In this document: positions 35,879 to 48,056 of the stretch, one piece after another
Position numbering within the stretch: position 1 is the first letter of the stretch
How the letters are laid out: every line of letters begins with the position of its first letter
Source: Astrothelium macrocarpum
Taxonomy: Eukaryota; Ascomycota; Dothideomycetes; Trypetheliales; Trypetheliaceae
DNA length: 64,000 bases
Assembly (NCBI GenBank): GCA_021030915.1
Contig: JAGEMR010000087.1
Span: 1-64,000 of the forward strand
Direction of reading: 5' to 3'
Program-made: the position numbers and the translations under genes
The notes under the pieces: generated by a model
Told to the model about the DNA's origin: nothing
The model's input: only the letters and a program-made list of their open reading frames with translations
Database searches by the model: none

Positions 35879-36531
35879 TGTAGCAACACTGTTTCAGCTC
35901 CCCTCTGGAATGACAGTGGTCTATCCACAGATTTGAGGTCATGGTGTATATATAAAATTTGGCCTAAGGAAGTGTTATCTGCAGAGATGTTCAGAGGTAA
36001 ACCGGCGGCGTCATTGGTGCGGCATGATTGGCTGATAAGAAGCTTGGCACTCGGTTCTGGAACTAGGGCGGAAAATGCTTGACATGTGTGGGGCAGTGAA
36101 GAGAATTTTGGAGGGTTGGCGTTGGATGTTTGGCGCATACCCTGGCGTTGTTCTAGATTGCGGAGAAAGGGCGTGCCTGGATTGGGTGAAAAGAACCGAT
36201 GCTGATTCAAACCAGATAAGAGAATCTCCATCATATCACCAAATTTTGTTTCATGTTTGTCGCTAGCCGTCAAGCCTTCATCTTACATCCTTTCTCAAGT
36301 CAATATGTCCTGACAACATATCTACAATCACCTGATTCAGTGCATAGCCAGAAGCGAAAGATAGGTAGATGTGTATTACACGACATTTGATTGAGAGCTT
36401 GTTCTTATAATACAAGTGTGTTTTCCCACCAGCTTATCGTCGTTGTTACCGTGCCAATCTCCATCTCTGTCGGTCTTGATGCCAATACCACACGACTGTG
36501 TCCACTGACATTCTCCACGTAGATCGAAAAC
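35879..36531. other. intergenic region
   Basis: Holds the permease promoter and the 3' flank of the LEA-like gene. No supported coding region. Confidence 0.4.
35943..35956 (-). promoter_or_regulatory. TATA-like element of the permease gene
   Basis: TTATATATA on the minus strand, about 65-80 bp upstream of the start codon at 35878. Confidence 0.35.
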
Positions 36532-37104
36532 CTAAGAGACCTTTCCCTTCACTTCTTCCGCGGTCCCCTTTGCCTTACCCGCTACCTCGTGTGCTTTGCC
36601 TTTGGCTTCGCCGGCAACCTCGGAAGCAGTACCTTTGGCTTCCTTAGACTTGAGACCGATGGTTTCTGCGGCAGTGCTGGATGCTTTCTCTGCAGAAACA
36701 AGACTTGATCAGTATAACGACTAGAAATAAAACAAGGGTTGAATTTGGATGGAGTGGTGAAGTTGGAGAATTGTTGAGACATTTGAGATCCATGATTGAT
36801 TACGAGATAATCCAATTCATATGAGGCTCATTGAACGGTAACAAACGTGATTTACAGTAATGATGAGAAATATCGGAGGTTTGCTTGGGGTCTTGAACAT
36901 AGACAAGAGCGTTCCATGCACTTCTAAATCATAAGAAGTTGAAAAGGCTTTCCTACCGCCAGTCTCAATGCCTTTGACAGCTGCATCCGATACAGTCCGG
37001 TCAACCTTCTTCACTGCATCCTTTGCTGAGTCGACAACAGTCTTTTGGACACGAGTAGAGGAGGAGAAGAGGCGAGCTTGCCGAGTGATGATTGTTCTGA
37101 GCAT
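36532..37104 (-). CDS. LEA-like mitochondrial stress protein, 101 aa
   Basis: Exons 36957-37104 and 36532-36689 join in phase across a 267-bp intron. The N-terminus MLRTIITRQARLFSSSTRVQ is a classic mitochondrial presequence (Arg-rich, Ser-rich, no acidic residues). The rest is Lys/Ala/Glu-rich and lacks large hydrophobics. It contains repeats such as KEAKGTASEVAGEAKGKAHE and KAKGTAEEVKGKVS, the 11-mer pattern of group-3 late-embryogenesis-abundant proteins, which protect proteins and membranes during drying, freezing or heat. It probably sits in the mitochondrial matrix. The long intron is unusual for so small a gene. Confidence 0.82.
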
Positions 37105-37464
37105 CTTGATCTTCAATTGGCCAATGATAGATTGTTACGCAAAAGGCCGTGATGGTTCTTTGGGATAATCAATGAGAATGTAGGTAACGAAGCAGTATGC
37201 AGGTTGGACAGGTTTTGCCAGCTACGTCACGTTGCGGAGAGGGGATGATGCATCTCGATGAGCTCGAGCTTGGGCCAACACGTAGAATGCTATGCTGAGG
37301 TGTATGCAATTGCATAAATCCCATCGTTAAATGCCATCTTCTCCCGCAACCACCCAGCCTCACAGAGCAGATTTAATCGACTCCCGAGTATCATTATTTG
37401 ATTATCTACTACATTTCATTTGCGTTTTTACAATTGCCTTTCACCCAGTATTCCTCGTCTTTGT
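37105..37464. other. short intergenic region
   Basis: Promoter of the LEA-like gene and 3' flank of the carboxylesterase gene; nothing else seen. Confidence 0.4.
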
Positions 37465-39269
37465 TCACGTGTACAACGCTTTTTGCCAATAGTCGCATCT
37501 GTAATTAGCTGCAGGGTCCATTGTTTGCGAAATGTTGATCGCCAGACTAGACGTCAAGTTGAGGACCTGCTGTGTCGCATTTGCACCATACTTGGGGAAG
37601 AATGGCAAGCCATCGCCATTAGGATTTCCCGTCTCTGCAAAATTGGTAAGATACTCTTGGAACTCTTCCGCAAAAGTTGCATTCCCCACATCTTCTAAAA
37701 TAATCGGACCTGTTTGCCCGTCGAAGAAAGTATATGCCACATCTTCGCCGTGCAGACCGGGGTACACGCTAAACAAGTATGAATACGTGTCATTGTTGTA
37801 TGCCGTGTTCAACCAATGAGCATTGCACGTGAACACAACTTCCGACACGAGAAGGGCAAGCCGCTGGAGTTCGTTGGTGTACCCGAAACTACCATCAAAC
37901 ACTGGCGGATAGAGCGTTCCAGCAACGTAGTCAACGACGGCCGGGGAGGCGTCTGGGAAATTCGATGTTGCCAGTGCACGGAATTCCTCGTCAGTCTGAA
38001 TATATGGTGAAGTGAAGAGAAGACCCTCGTCCGTGTTGTGGCCTGGCATGACTCGAAGGGACTTGTCGAATTGGCCATGGAGGAGAAGCACACCCGGCAA
38101 AGCAGGGACAAAGTCTCCGTCTACAGCAGGCCCGTAGGTGAACATGCTGTACGTTGAATTGGCAACTTGAATATAGTTTGCTTCGATTAACGCATTCGTG
38201 GGCAATTGCCGTGCTTGTTGGATCGTGCTCACATTGAGCAGACTGAGAAAGTCATTGAAGATTGCTTCTTGCTGGCTGTTGGACGAAGTAGGAAAGAAGC
38301 CAGGAGATTGAGGGATGGCTTGTTGGAACGGCACAGGCCCCTTCAATCCGCCATATGCAGTAATCTGATGCATGATGGACCCTCCTCCAGCTGATTCACC
38401 AATGACCGTTACTCTTTTTGGGTCACCACCAAATTTGGAAATGTGCTCTTGGACCCATTCGAGAGCAAGTCTCTGATCCAGCAAACCAGCATTCGCCGTC
38501 CCATTTTGTTGAAATGTCGGCCCTGAAAGCCAGCCAAACGCACCCAGACGGTAGTTTAACTCGACGAAGACGACGCCAGTACTGGCAGTTCTGCTTCGCG
38601 CCACGAGGCCTGCAGGGTCTCCAGAGCCATCCTTGCTTCCTTCGGTATATCCACCACCGTAGATCCACACGAGTACCGGTGCTCCTTTTGAGGAGTTTCG
38701 GGACTCGAAGATGTCTTGAGGAACGATAACATCAAGGAACAGGCAGTCTTCTGTAGTTCTGGGATCCTGTGGAGGAAGTGAAATAGGGGCGCTCGGGCTG
38801 GGAGCTGGAGGCGTCGTGTTTCCGGTTAATAGGTATTGGCCCAGGAATGATAGTTCTGTATTCAGCCACAATGGATCTGCTTGAGGACATATCCGACCAT
38901 CTAATCCAGTATTCACTGTTGTGTTCCGCGCAGGTGCTTGAGGTGCTGCGAATCGCAGATTGCCCAGAGGAGGTGCGGCATAACGGATATTGGAAAAGTT
39001 GTAATAACTAAAACTCGACTACTTCAGGATTAGTTGTTTTGCAGGGAGTTAAGCCAGAGCTTTCCCAGACAATTTGGCAATTTCTTGGTACAACTAAAAG
39101 ATGTTGAAAATCATGTGATACGTACATTGAAACCAGAAGCTTGCTGTACTTGATATCCGAGGTTGACTGTGGGTAGTGTGGAGCTTGCAGCACGTCGAGA
39201 CGGCACTGCCGCTGAAACCAATGGCATAACAGCGCAAAGCGCGACGGCCAGAGATTGATAAAGCTTCAT
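37465..39269 (-). CDS. secreted type-B carboxylesterase/lipase, about 560 aa, with a doubtful first splice
   Basis: The main exon (37465-39007) encodes an alpha/beta-hydrolase of the carboxylesterase type-B family: YYNFSNIRYAAPPLGNLRFA, EDCLFLDVIVP, an oxyanion-hole WIYGGGYTEGS, and the nucleophile elbow VIGESAGGGS. Later come the expected Glu (GHNTDEGLLF) and His (YPGLHGEDVAYTF) regions. A leader exon (39126-39269) encodes MKLYQSLAVALCAVMPLVSA, a signal peptide, then TVNLGYQVQQASGFN, which is the normal start of such enzymes. The best GT donor (39125) and the best acceptor (before 39007) leave the two exons one base out of frame. Either a non-canonical donor, an error or a real frameshift is involved. 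It is a broad-specificity extracellular ester hydrolase. Confidence 0.8.
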
Positions 39270-41119
39270 GTTATCGGTTGGATTGAGTGAAAATGGTGAG
39301 CTCCCACAGCTTATTCTATATCAGCAGTACGTGTAATGGTAAACGAGACGGTGAAGTGATTGTTTTTTAAGATATTATTAAATGCAAACACATTGTCCCT
39401 CTCTTCTGACCTAGAATAACAATCGGCTAAGATGGAGAGACACAGGATACACCTACTGTGGACTTGAATCGTTCATATTGTTTTCAAGGCTGGGATACGG
39501 GGGCCGCGGCTCCAAGATCCACAGCCATAAACAACTCCATATCAACTACGTAACTGGACCGAGCTACGGCAACGGATTGGCGCATTTCTTTTGGCGGCCC
39601 ATTAGCCGACGTGTTCGCCCCTCATTATAGCACCATGCCGTTGGATTTGAGCATGGTTCCGTGGTTCGCACCACTTGAGCCGGCATCACTGAACTGACGC
39701 GGTCCACGCTCCTGTCCGTGCAGGCAGACGGAGAGCTTTACGGATGAACAGTTCGGGGAGGTCGGACCGGGAGATGGCACTTGCAGGGGCTTCGTCATGG
39801 TCGCCGGAGCGTTAAACAGATTAGAAGGTGTAAGACGTGGTTTGCATGTGCCTGACAGCATCGGCAATACCGTCTTTGGCCAAAGCAAATAAAAGCTTGA
39901 CATGACTAGGGTTGACTTCATCTATGTATGCCACTTGGGAACGGAGATTTTGAGTAAGGATTTCCGTGGTGACTATCCTCTAAATCGAGTTAGACGCAGT
40001 AGTATCTCATATGTTCAATTGATTTGCATTGCAGCTGTCATGCTTGTCAAAGGTACAAACTAATCCAGATGTAGTAATAGTGACGAAATTAATGGATTTT
40101 CCTTCTTGAGCAAAAATTCGTTGGGACTTAATCGGTAACGAAAGCCAACGAGCATCTATTGAGAAATTGGCTCCGGACGTTTTTTCAGTTGTTTGAAATT
40201 CCTTCCTCGTCTTCCAGTGTCAAAGATTGTTCCTACTGCCGTTATTCAGAAAGTATGACCCATAACATTACGAAGATGTAGGGAAGAGGCATAGCGAGGG
40301 AAGCACGAAAGCGATCTGCACAGTTTTTACCACATTAGTTCTGGAGACGCGGGGAAACTCGCTTAGCAGATAACCTCAAGGTGCTTGATTTATGAACCAA
40401 TGCCTCGGCTGATGGTAGACCCGACTTCCGTTCTTCGGTTTGATTCTCTCTGCAAGAATCATGCTGCTACAAGATGTAAACTTCTAATGCATCAAGCACA
40501 ACCTTGGAAAGGTGAGCTGATGGGACAATCTTTTAATTAACCCATTGCCATTCATGCTTTGATGGATTTTACCATAAGCACCAGGGTCTTCACGCCAAAT
40601 CCCGGCGCGAAGGATGCGGAAATCTATCCGAGCAAGAGGTCATCTTTTAGAACATTACGGTCTGGCGATTGATCAATAAGCAACGTACGAGCCAGCGAAT
40701 GAAAAATAGTCCGGTCAGCCCTATCTTTTGAGACATAGGTATCGTCGATTCTTCAGAATTTCCTATGCCGGCATGAAATCCGTGATCCGCTCTGTTGACT
40801 CGCCCGCGGCCTGGCGGTGTGATATGTTTATTCATAAGACATGGAAGCCTATCGCCAATTTTCCACACGAGAGAAGCACTTCATAGAGCATAGAGACCAC
40901 TGGTCTAGTTCATCGGTATGGTCTAGTAAATGACATGTTGATTTTGAATACACTATAAGTACATTATAAATTTGAAGGAACATTTGGTAGTCCAGTATTT
41001 TGGTAGAACTCAGTCCCCACCGAAACACGATTTGCGTCCGTACTTGCCGAGCGTCATCTATGCGTAGTATCTGATTCGAAATTCAGTATTGAAGATATCC
41101 AAAAAGGTGTTTGCCCTGC
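39270..41119. other. 1.85-kb intergenic region
   Basis: Carries the esterase promoter and the 3' flank of cwh43. No frame over 100 codons and no recognisable motif. Confidence 0.4.
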
Positions 41120-44100
41120 TTACCTTGGTTCATCGAAGACATGATATCTGTGCCCTCTAACTCCCTCACCTCGGAATAACGGCGGGAATCTCAGTCCTTC
41201 TGGTACCTGATTCTCAGATACTATTGCATCCTCACCTTCGGATTCACCAACAACGAATTTGCCAACTTGGATTTCTGTATCTGTGACGGTACCTCGACTT
41301 ACTCGAGCGTAACCGCTGCGCTTAATACCTTTGTACAGAATATACTCACACCATCGGTCCCAATCACTTGGATCAATATCTCTCATTCCACTACGATCCC
41401 CGACATACATGTTATAATTGCCTTCTTGTGGTTTAATCACGAGATAGCTGAGTAATATTGCTGGGCGGTTGACAGAACCCATTAGATCTGAAAGGTATTC
41501 AGTCTGCAACCGGCGGTCTTCAGGGTCTTCTTCTTGACCAGAGTGGAAGACGAAAACATCAACCAGCTCACCGTATGCATCAATAGTTGCATGAATTGCT
41601 GGAGCAAGTTCGCCAACTGGGCTGGGCAGGAGATGATGCGTCGAGTTGACAATGGGAAACTTGGACAGCAACACACAACCCCATGTATGTTTGTTGGGCC
41701 CAGGGCCATAGTCAACGTACATCCCCAGATCTTCTGCAAGGTATTGCGAAGTATCCCGGTTGCCCATGATGATACGCTGGGTATCGGTCTCAAGCAATCC
41801 GACAACGTCCAGTTCGAGCTCCTTGATCGCATCGCGCTGGCGTCGCTCTGAGCTCCACATGTCATTGTCTAATGAAAAGTGGATCGTCCAGATACCCGCA
41901 GTTATGAGCTTATCTTGCGGATGATAAGGCTCATAATTATAAGAGGGAAACCTCAGGTAGGATATTGAAACTGAGAGGAGCTGAAGTGCGGTCAAAATAT
42001 AAATATAGTAGGACCGCAATCGGCGTGCTGCAGGGTTTGGCGGTGGTGCTTTTGTAGATACTCGCTTGGGAGCACTTGAAATAACAGAAAACACACCGGC
42101 GCCGATTTGGAGCATCATTGCCGCCATCACCCAATCCGTATGTTCACGGACAAGAGGACCGCCGGGTACAAAGGCATATGCTACAACCCAGACATGGAAT
42201 AAGACCATGAAATTGTACACAAGGAAACCAAACCCAAAGGTAGAAGCCGGAGAGAAACGCACGGCATGAGAGAATAAAACTGGCGTGAAGGCCATCACGT
42301 ACACAGTCAAGACGATGGCACCCGAATATCCCAGCCAGTGGCTGAAGCAAGTGAGCACTGCAGCCCCAAGCGATCCGGCACCAAACGATGTCCAGGTCTG
42401 TACTAGCTCTGGTCTAAAAAGTCCGAGAAGCAGGCCAATGCCCATGGCCAAGAGGGTGAGGGTACCATGAGGGACTGAGAGTGGTCCTCTGACTGGGTAG
42501 CCGTCCCAAACCCAGAGAATCATGGTGCTCGAATCAGAGAAGAGGGAGTGCATCGCAAAGAACGTACCACCAAGTCCGAGGCCTGTGAGTATTCCAGAGC
42601 CGCCTTTTGTTTTTTGCAGTGGACCTTCAATTCCCGAAGCAGGTGGTCTCCTTGTGGTTCGGAGGGCTGTGAGGATTGCAACAACCAAAGCCGTCTTGTT
42701 CCAGCCTCCGCTTTCGGAGTGTACGACTGGCCAAATTGGATTGTTAGTTTGAAAAGCATACTTGGCGACACTGGAAAGTATCAGCCCAAGGCTAAACGCT
42801 GCTATGCGAGCTTCAAGTTTGGCTGGTTGCGTTCTTTCTGAATAAAACACTGACGCCCAACTGAGGCATCCCATGGAAACAGCGAAACCAACCGTACCCA
42901 AGCGAGGCTCCGGTTTGCCAACCAACCAGGCAGCCAGACCTGATAAGGAGAGCAATTGGACGATCCGGAGGTTGCGAATCACCAGGGTCCTGATTGAGCG
43001 AAATCCCAAGAAAAATGGCGAGATGGTCGACATGACAAACACTTCGTAGCCAGATATGCCCATGTGCCAAAGGGGAAAGTACCAGACAAGGACCCCAAGC
43101 GAAGTCAGAATGGACCAGAATACGAACTGCGGAAATCGTCAGGCAGTGTTGAATCAGAAAAGGCGAACCCAACTTACTCCATTATATACGTCAGCAACAG
43201 CGTCGAGAGCTTCATTCCAGGAAAAGCCTCTACCGAAGACGTTGCCCACATCTTTATCCTTCCTATGGTGAATCAGTCCCTGTGATAAATTAATGGATTG
43301 AGGTGTTCGTACTCTTTTTCGAGGACGGTATCAGCAACACGCTTCTTGTCGCTGCCATCAATGTTAGCATTAGCGACAATTCTATCCTTTCGCCCTCGGT
43401 CGTGGCGAACCTTATCATTTTGGCAGCCACTGGACATACCCTCTGCTAAGGCCTTTTACGTCCTTGACGACCAATTCAAGGCTTGCAAAATCCATTGCCG
43501 TAACCGCATCAAAAGCGACATCGAGCAAGACTAGTGACCATTCAAAAAAGGCATACGTAGTATAGGCTTTGAAATATCAGTGATATGTTTATTAAATCAA
43601 TAGCACAATATTTGGCTTACCTCCTGCTACCTTGTGGACTTTGTGTTGTATGAAAAAGTATATTAGAGGTACGATAGTACCAAAGAATGCTCCAGCAAAA
43701 ATCTTGCGGTATAAAATGGCTCTAGGGTTAGGAGGACTCAAGGCGAGACACCCCAATGTCCAAGGCAGAGTAGCCACGAGATAGGAGATCATGAAGATGT
43801 CATGCCAGTCGTGGTCATCTGTTGATGTTACATATGTCCAGCCCCCACAACTAAGAGTCCTGAAAAGGCCAATACCAGCAATGAATCTTGGTAGTTTTGT
43901 ATTCGGCCGGTTGGTCAGGAGGTACCAAAGTCCCACGAGAACAAAACGTGGTCCTGCACCTTGTCAATTGTGTTTTGATTGTCCCTCGTATAGTGTTCAT
44001 ACCGGATGTAATGGCAATAAAGATCTGGAAGACTGATCGTTCGGGGTAGCGATCGCCTATGGTCGCGGATACGGAGGGAAACCATTCGTCAGGGTAGCCC

Positions 44101-44464
44101 TTGAATAAGGTCAGCGGCGAGTTGAAACAAGGTTGTTGGGGAGAATAACAGACATAATGCTCGTTTTCGACAATCTTGTGGTAATGGAGTCCACTTCAGA
44201 AAGGATTAGCTTTGGGATGCGCAGATAATAGTGCTCAAGTCATCCATACACTCCAACTACGAAAGCCCCTACGAACGCCGCTGTAACTTATCAGCTTGAG
44301 AAGGACACGAGAGTAGCAAATGTAGTACCATATGCTACGACTGTGTGCGCCCACGATACCCAGGAGCCTGGGATCTATACAACTTTAGTAATTGCTCTGA
44401 CCCTTTTCAATGCACCATGGCTTACAGAAGCTACCACATCGCCATCCTTGAATTTTGGCGCCAT
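41120..44464 (-). CDS. cwh43: GPI-anchor lipid remodelling protein Cwh43, 944 aa
   Basis: Ten minus-strand exons are in phase: 44435-44464, 44329-44374, 44250-44280, 44154-44193, 44003-44099, 43621-43953, 43440-43566, 43313-43351, 43178-43262 and 41120-43126. Introns are 48-88 bp. The N-terminal half is the PGAP2/Frag1-like domain (GYPDEWFPSVSATIGDRYPE, SGPRFVLVGLWYLL, CGGWTYVTSTDDHDWHD, FFEWSLVLLDVAFDA). The middle (FPLWHMGISGYEVF onward) has about ten membrane segments. The C-terminus is an endonuclease/exonuclease/phosphatase-like domain (VVGLLETDTQRI, GMRDIDPSDWDRWCEYILYK). Yeast Cwh43 replaces the diacylglycerol of GPI anchors with ceramide in the ER. Exons 8 and 9 fall in the variable linker and are the least certain. 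Confidence 0.92.
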
Positions 44465-44838
44465 TGCGCTTCAACTTCGATCGAGTCTCTCAGCGATGGG
44501 CCATACAAACGCATGGACGCGTAAAGAATGAGAAGAATGGGAGGAAAGGAGTGGTGTTGCGATTCAAGTCAGGTCAGCAACGCGAACCTGAGAAGTTTAT
44601 TCAGGGTTCAGGCGTCTGAACCGGCCAAGACGAAATCCACGGCAGGGATAAGAAGCTTAATTGATTGTTTGACCATCCACTCAGTGAATTCCCACCAGCT
44701 CAACACTACATTTGCGAACCTCAATCGCTCTCTTAGATTCCTCCGCATGCCTTCAATCTGGTCCATCGATTTTCCTTACATCGAGCTTTACCTATCCGCA
44801 AATCAATAGAGTCGTTCGGGAGATGCGACCAGCAATTG
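44465..44838. promoter_or_regulatory. bidirectional promoter between cwh43 and the 91-aa membrane protein gene
   Basis: 374 bp separate two divergent start codons, so both genes probably share regulatory DNA. Confidence 0.45.
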
Positions 44839-45177
44839 ATGCATCCATTCTCCGTTCTTACTTTAGGAATCTTCCTTGCGGGCTACATTACTGCGCGTTG
44901 GGATCTAGTCCGACAACTGTATGAACTGGCCATCTTCGCTTGGGATCACGGCGTCGTGGTATGAGCCGACAGGCATGCTCTTAACTATGCGCTGAGCAGC
45001 TAGCTAATTCAATTCACCTAGTCTCGCGCTCTAAAAGGCTTTGCCATCCTTTCCATTGCCTTCGTCCTTGTCATTATACCCTTGGGATTCATTGCCGTAA
45101 GAGAAGCAGACCTGGTGTGTGATAATCTTATAAAGGCTATGGACTTCGCTTATGAGCAATACAGCATCCCAGAGTAG
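44839..45177 (+). CDS. small two-helix membrane protein, 91 aa
   Basis: Exons 44839-44958 and 45022-45177 join in phase across a 63-bp intron with a GCTAAT branch site. The protein starts MHPFSVLTLGIFLAGYITAR and has one hydrophobic helix near residues 4-18 and another near 47-62 (FAILSIAFVLVIIPLGFIAV), separated by a charged, aromatic loop. I do not know the family's function. The stop codon lies only 66 bp before the gpi1 start on the same strand, so the two may share a transcript, and cwh43 diverges from it. A GT at 45112 could splice out part of the C-terminus, so the tail is less certain than the rest. Confidence 0.7.
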
Positions 45178-45243
45178 TGGGAAGTGGCATCTCTGCGAGA
45201 GAACAGCTCAGAAGACGCGGATCTTTCTAGTAGTTATGGGATC

Positions 45244-47627
45244 ATGACAACGCGCAATGCGCTGATGCGTATATTTTGGCCGTCAGATGCACCCAAAGAT
45301 GATTATCCCGGCGTACTTGTGGGATGGCGGAACTCGGAACTGGATATCCTTGTTGTCACAATACTCCAGCATGTAGAGGTCGGTTTGATGAAGTCTGGTA
45401 CACTGAACAAGTCTCACGCTAACAATTGCTTCAGTTGCGAAAAGTGGTGAATGCTCTACAAGTTGAAGCCCTTTACCGCAACCCACCGCATCCCCTCGAG
45501 CACATTTTCGATCGATGCGGTGGCTCCCATTTGCAGGTCCTGGGTTCTGTCAATCCTTCAATCGCTTCAAGTGGCTTTAATCCACGTCAGATCGATGTTT
45601 ATACAAAGAAAGGAAGCCAATTTCCTCATGTACACTGTTTGGCGGAATGCGATATGACCCTACAAATCATAATGTTTGATCGACCTCATCCAACTCGTAT
45701 GCAGTACATGTCTCTCGAACCAATTTCTCTCGCTATTGGGGATAAATCGGAAAGCGTTTCTCACGAGGAAGGCACACCGTTTGATAAGATCGATGCAGAC
45801 GAAAAGGCAGAACGGCAACGGATAAAGAAGTTGACAGAGAAACTAAAACAGCACACTGTCATCAAGCATCCGAGAACTCAAAAGGAGACACATCTTCCAA
45901 GAATCCTTAATCAGGTAAATTGTTCCTATGAAATGGCTGCCTTGCTACAGAAGAATGTTGGACTTGTTGGAACGCGGCCCAAACGAAGTCTAAGTGTCAG
46001 CGAACGCGTAGTCGAGTCGGCCCAGAATGCATACACTTATATGCTCGTCCTAATTTGGCAGTTCTTGACAGTATGGGTTTATCCAATCGCGCTTCAAGTT
46101 TTCATCCTGGCACTTATGGCGCTCCGAATAGGTGCAGAACTCGTGCTACGTATTCTCGAGTGGCGCCTGACTTCAGACTCGCCTGCTCTTAAAGATACTT
46201 CAGCGACTGCGCAACAAGTCGACATTCGACTTCAGCAATTCTGCTATTGGCCAATTCAGTATCTTACCCTTCTCCGGAGACGGGCGGATTGGGAAAGCAT
46301 TACCACCAATCATCCCGAGTACATTCGCTTCTTCAACAGCCTGTGGCTGGTTGCGAACGATGTCATCATTGGAATTGCGCTTGGCTCGTACATTATCGAG
46401 AATGCCAATTTCGTAGGGTCACAGGTTGATATAGTTCTTGGAACTTGGTCAATCGATGGTCTATCGCGAATCATTACATGGCTTATGGATTGGCCGGCAG
46501 GCTTGAAACTCAATACGGAACTGGCTGCATTCCTCGGAGACTTGTTCTTGTGGGTTATTGATTACTGGGGTGGTAGATCATCACTTTTCTCCTACGATAG
46601 TAACTTGGGCGCTAATTTTTGAAAAGGTTGGATGGGCACTCTGCGACCAGCCCTTCCACATATCATCCGGTTTCTCGGCTACTCTAGCTTTGCGGGTGCA
46701 ACATTACCAATTTCGCTGTTTTCGGACCTCGTTTCCCTCTTGACTCTTCACATCTACTGCTTCTACGTCGCCTCCGCTCGAATCTATCACGGCCAACTAA
46801 TGATCATCATCTCATTATTCCATCTCTTTCGAGGCAAGAAGCGCAACGTCCTTCGTAATCGTATTGATTCTTGTGACTACGATCTCGACCAACTACTTCT
46901 AGGCACTATTCTCTTCACACTGCTGTTTTTCTTGCTGCCCACTGTATTTGTGTTTTATCTGACTTTTGCATCGGCACGTATGGCTATTATCATGTCAAAA
47001 GCCATTCTAGATACCCTGCTTGCTTGTTTGAATCATTTCCCACTATTTGCATTGATGCTTCGCATCAAAGACTCACGGCGTTTACCTGGTAAGTAGCTTG
47101 AAGTCCGTAGGTTGCCATTAGCCAGTACTGACTTTGCAATAGGAGGGATACACTTTGAACTTCAAGATAATCCTACTACTAAACAGAAGACATCTGCACC
47201 CACGTCATACATACTCCTCAAGGTGGGTTTTGATTTGCGTCATTCTCATTACCTGTTTAGAATACAGGCTCGATTCTGACAGAGTCACAAGTCAATTCCT
47301 CTTCCCATCCAATCTATGTTTCATGAATACTCCTCACTCGCCAATCGCATCCGGAAACACTACATTTCTCCAGGCGTTTTCCTTTGTCTTGTTAGCGGTC
47401 GCTTCGTCCCCCCCATCCATCGAAAGAATCTCTACAGCCTACAGTACAGCATGTTGCCGGCTCGACGAGTTGGGATCACAGAGCTCTGGAAGCAGCTAAC
47501 AAAGCGAAAGACGCATAAAGATAGGAATAAGGAGAAGATGAACATGAACGGGTTTTCATCTCACACGAGCAATGGAAATTGGACGACGGGCAGAAGGCGA
47601 GTTACGCCACGGGGTGGGCCTCTGTAA
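45244..47627 (+). CDS. gpi1: GPI-GlcNAc transferase subunit Gpi1 (PIG-Q), 715 aa
   Basis: Five exons, 45244-45378, 45435-46569, 46627-47088, 47143-47222 and 47292-47627, are in phase. Landmarks include MRIFWPSDAPKDDYPGVLVG at the N-terminus, TAQQVDIRLQQFCYWPIQYL, HPEYIRFFNSLWLVANDVII, FRGKKRNVLRNRIDSCDYDL with DQLLLGTILFTLLFF, and RFVPPIHRKNLYSLQYSML. These are diagnostic of Gpi1/PIG-Q. The protein stabilises the GPI-N-acetylglucosaminyltransferase complex, which makes GlcNAc-PI at the ER surface in the first step of GPI-anchor synthesis. Six or more membrane helices are evident between residues 210 and 560. The ATG at 45244 is the first in frame. Confidence 0.93.
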
Positions 47628-48056
47628 ATGTGTCGTAGATAATGTACATCAGCATGCAACCATCATTGTGTGTATGCCATTGGTCGCACAATATCTTACA
47701 GGAAGATTCATTTTGGGTGTGATGGACGCCTCTATACAGATCAACCGAGCAATCTCATCATTGCAACCAAGAGATGCTTCGTTGCCCTGCGATGGTCATT
47801 CACTTGAAATAGTCTGGCATCCCATTTGCGCCGTAAGGCAAAACCAAGGATTGGCAGGCGTGAAACGAGGGATAGCAATAGTTTTTTGACTACGCTAAAC
47901 CTTCTACGCATAATGTTTGTATTCAATTTTATCTGAATTTTCATTTTCTACAAAAGAAGTCCTCTCCGTAGACTTCTCAAGACTTGAGCGCTAATGTACA
48001 AAGAAAAGCCCTCCGATATCCGATGCGCCATCGAATTGGCTTGAGTTTGAACCGCG
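47628..48056. terminator. convergent 3' region of gpi1 and the caspase-like gene
   Basis: 429 bp between two stop codons on opposite strands; AT-rich around 47880-47955. No gene seen. Confidence 0.4.
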
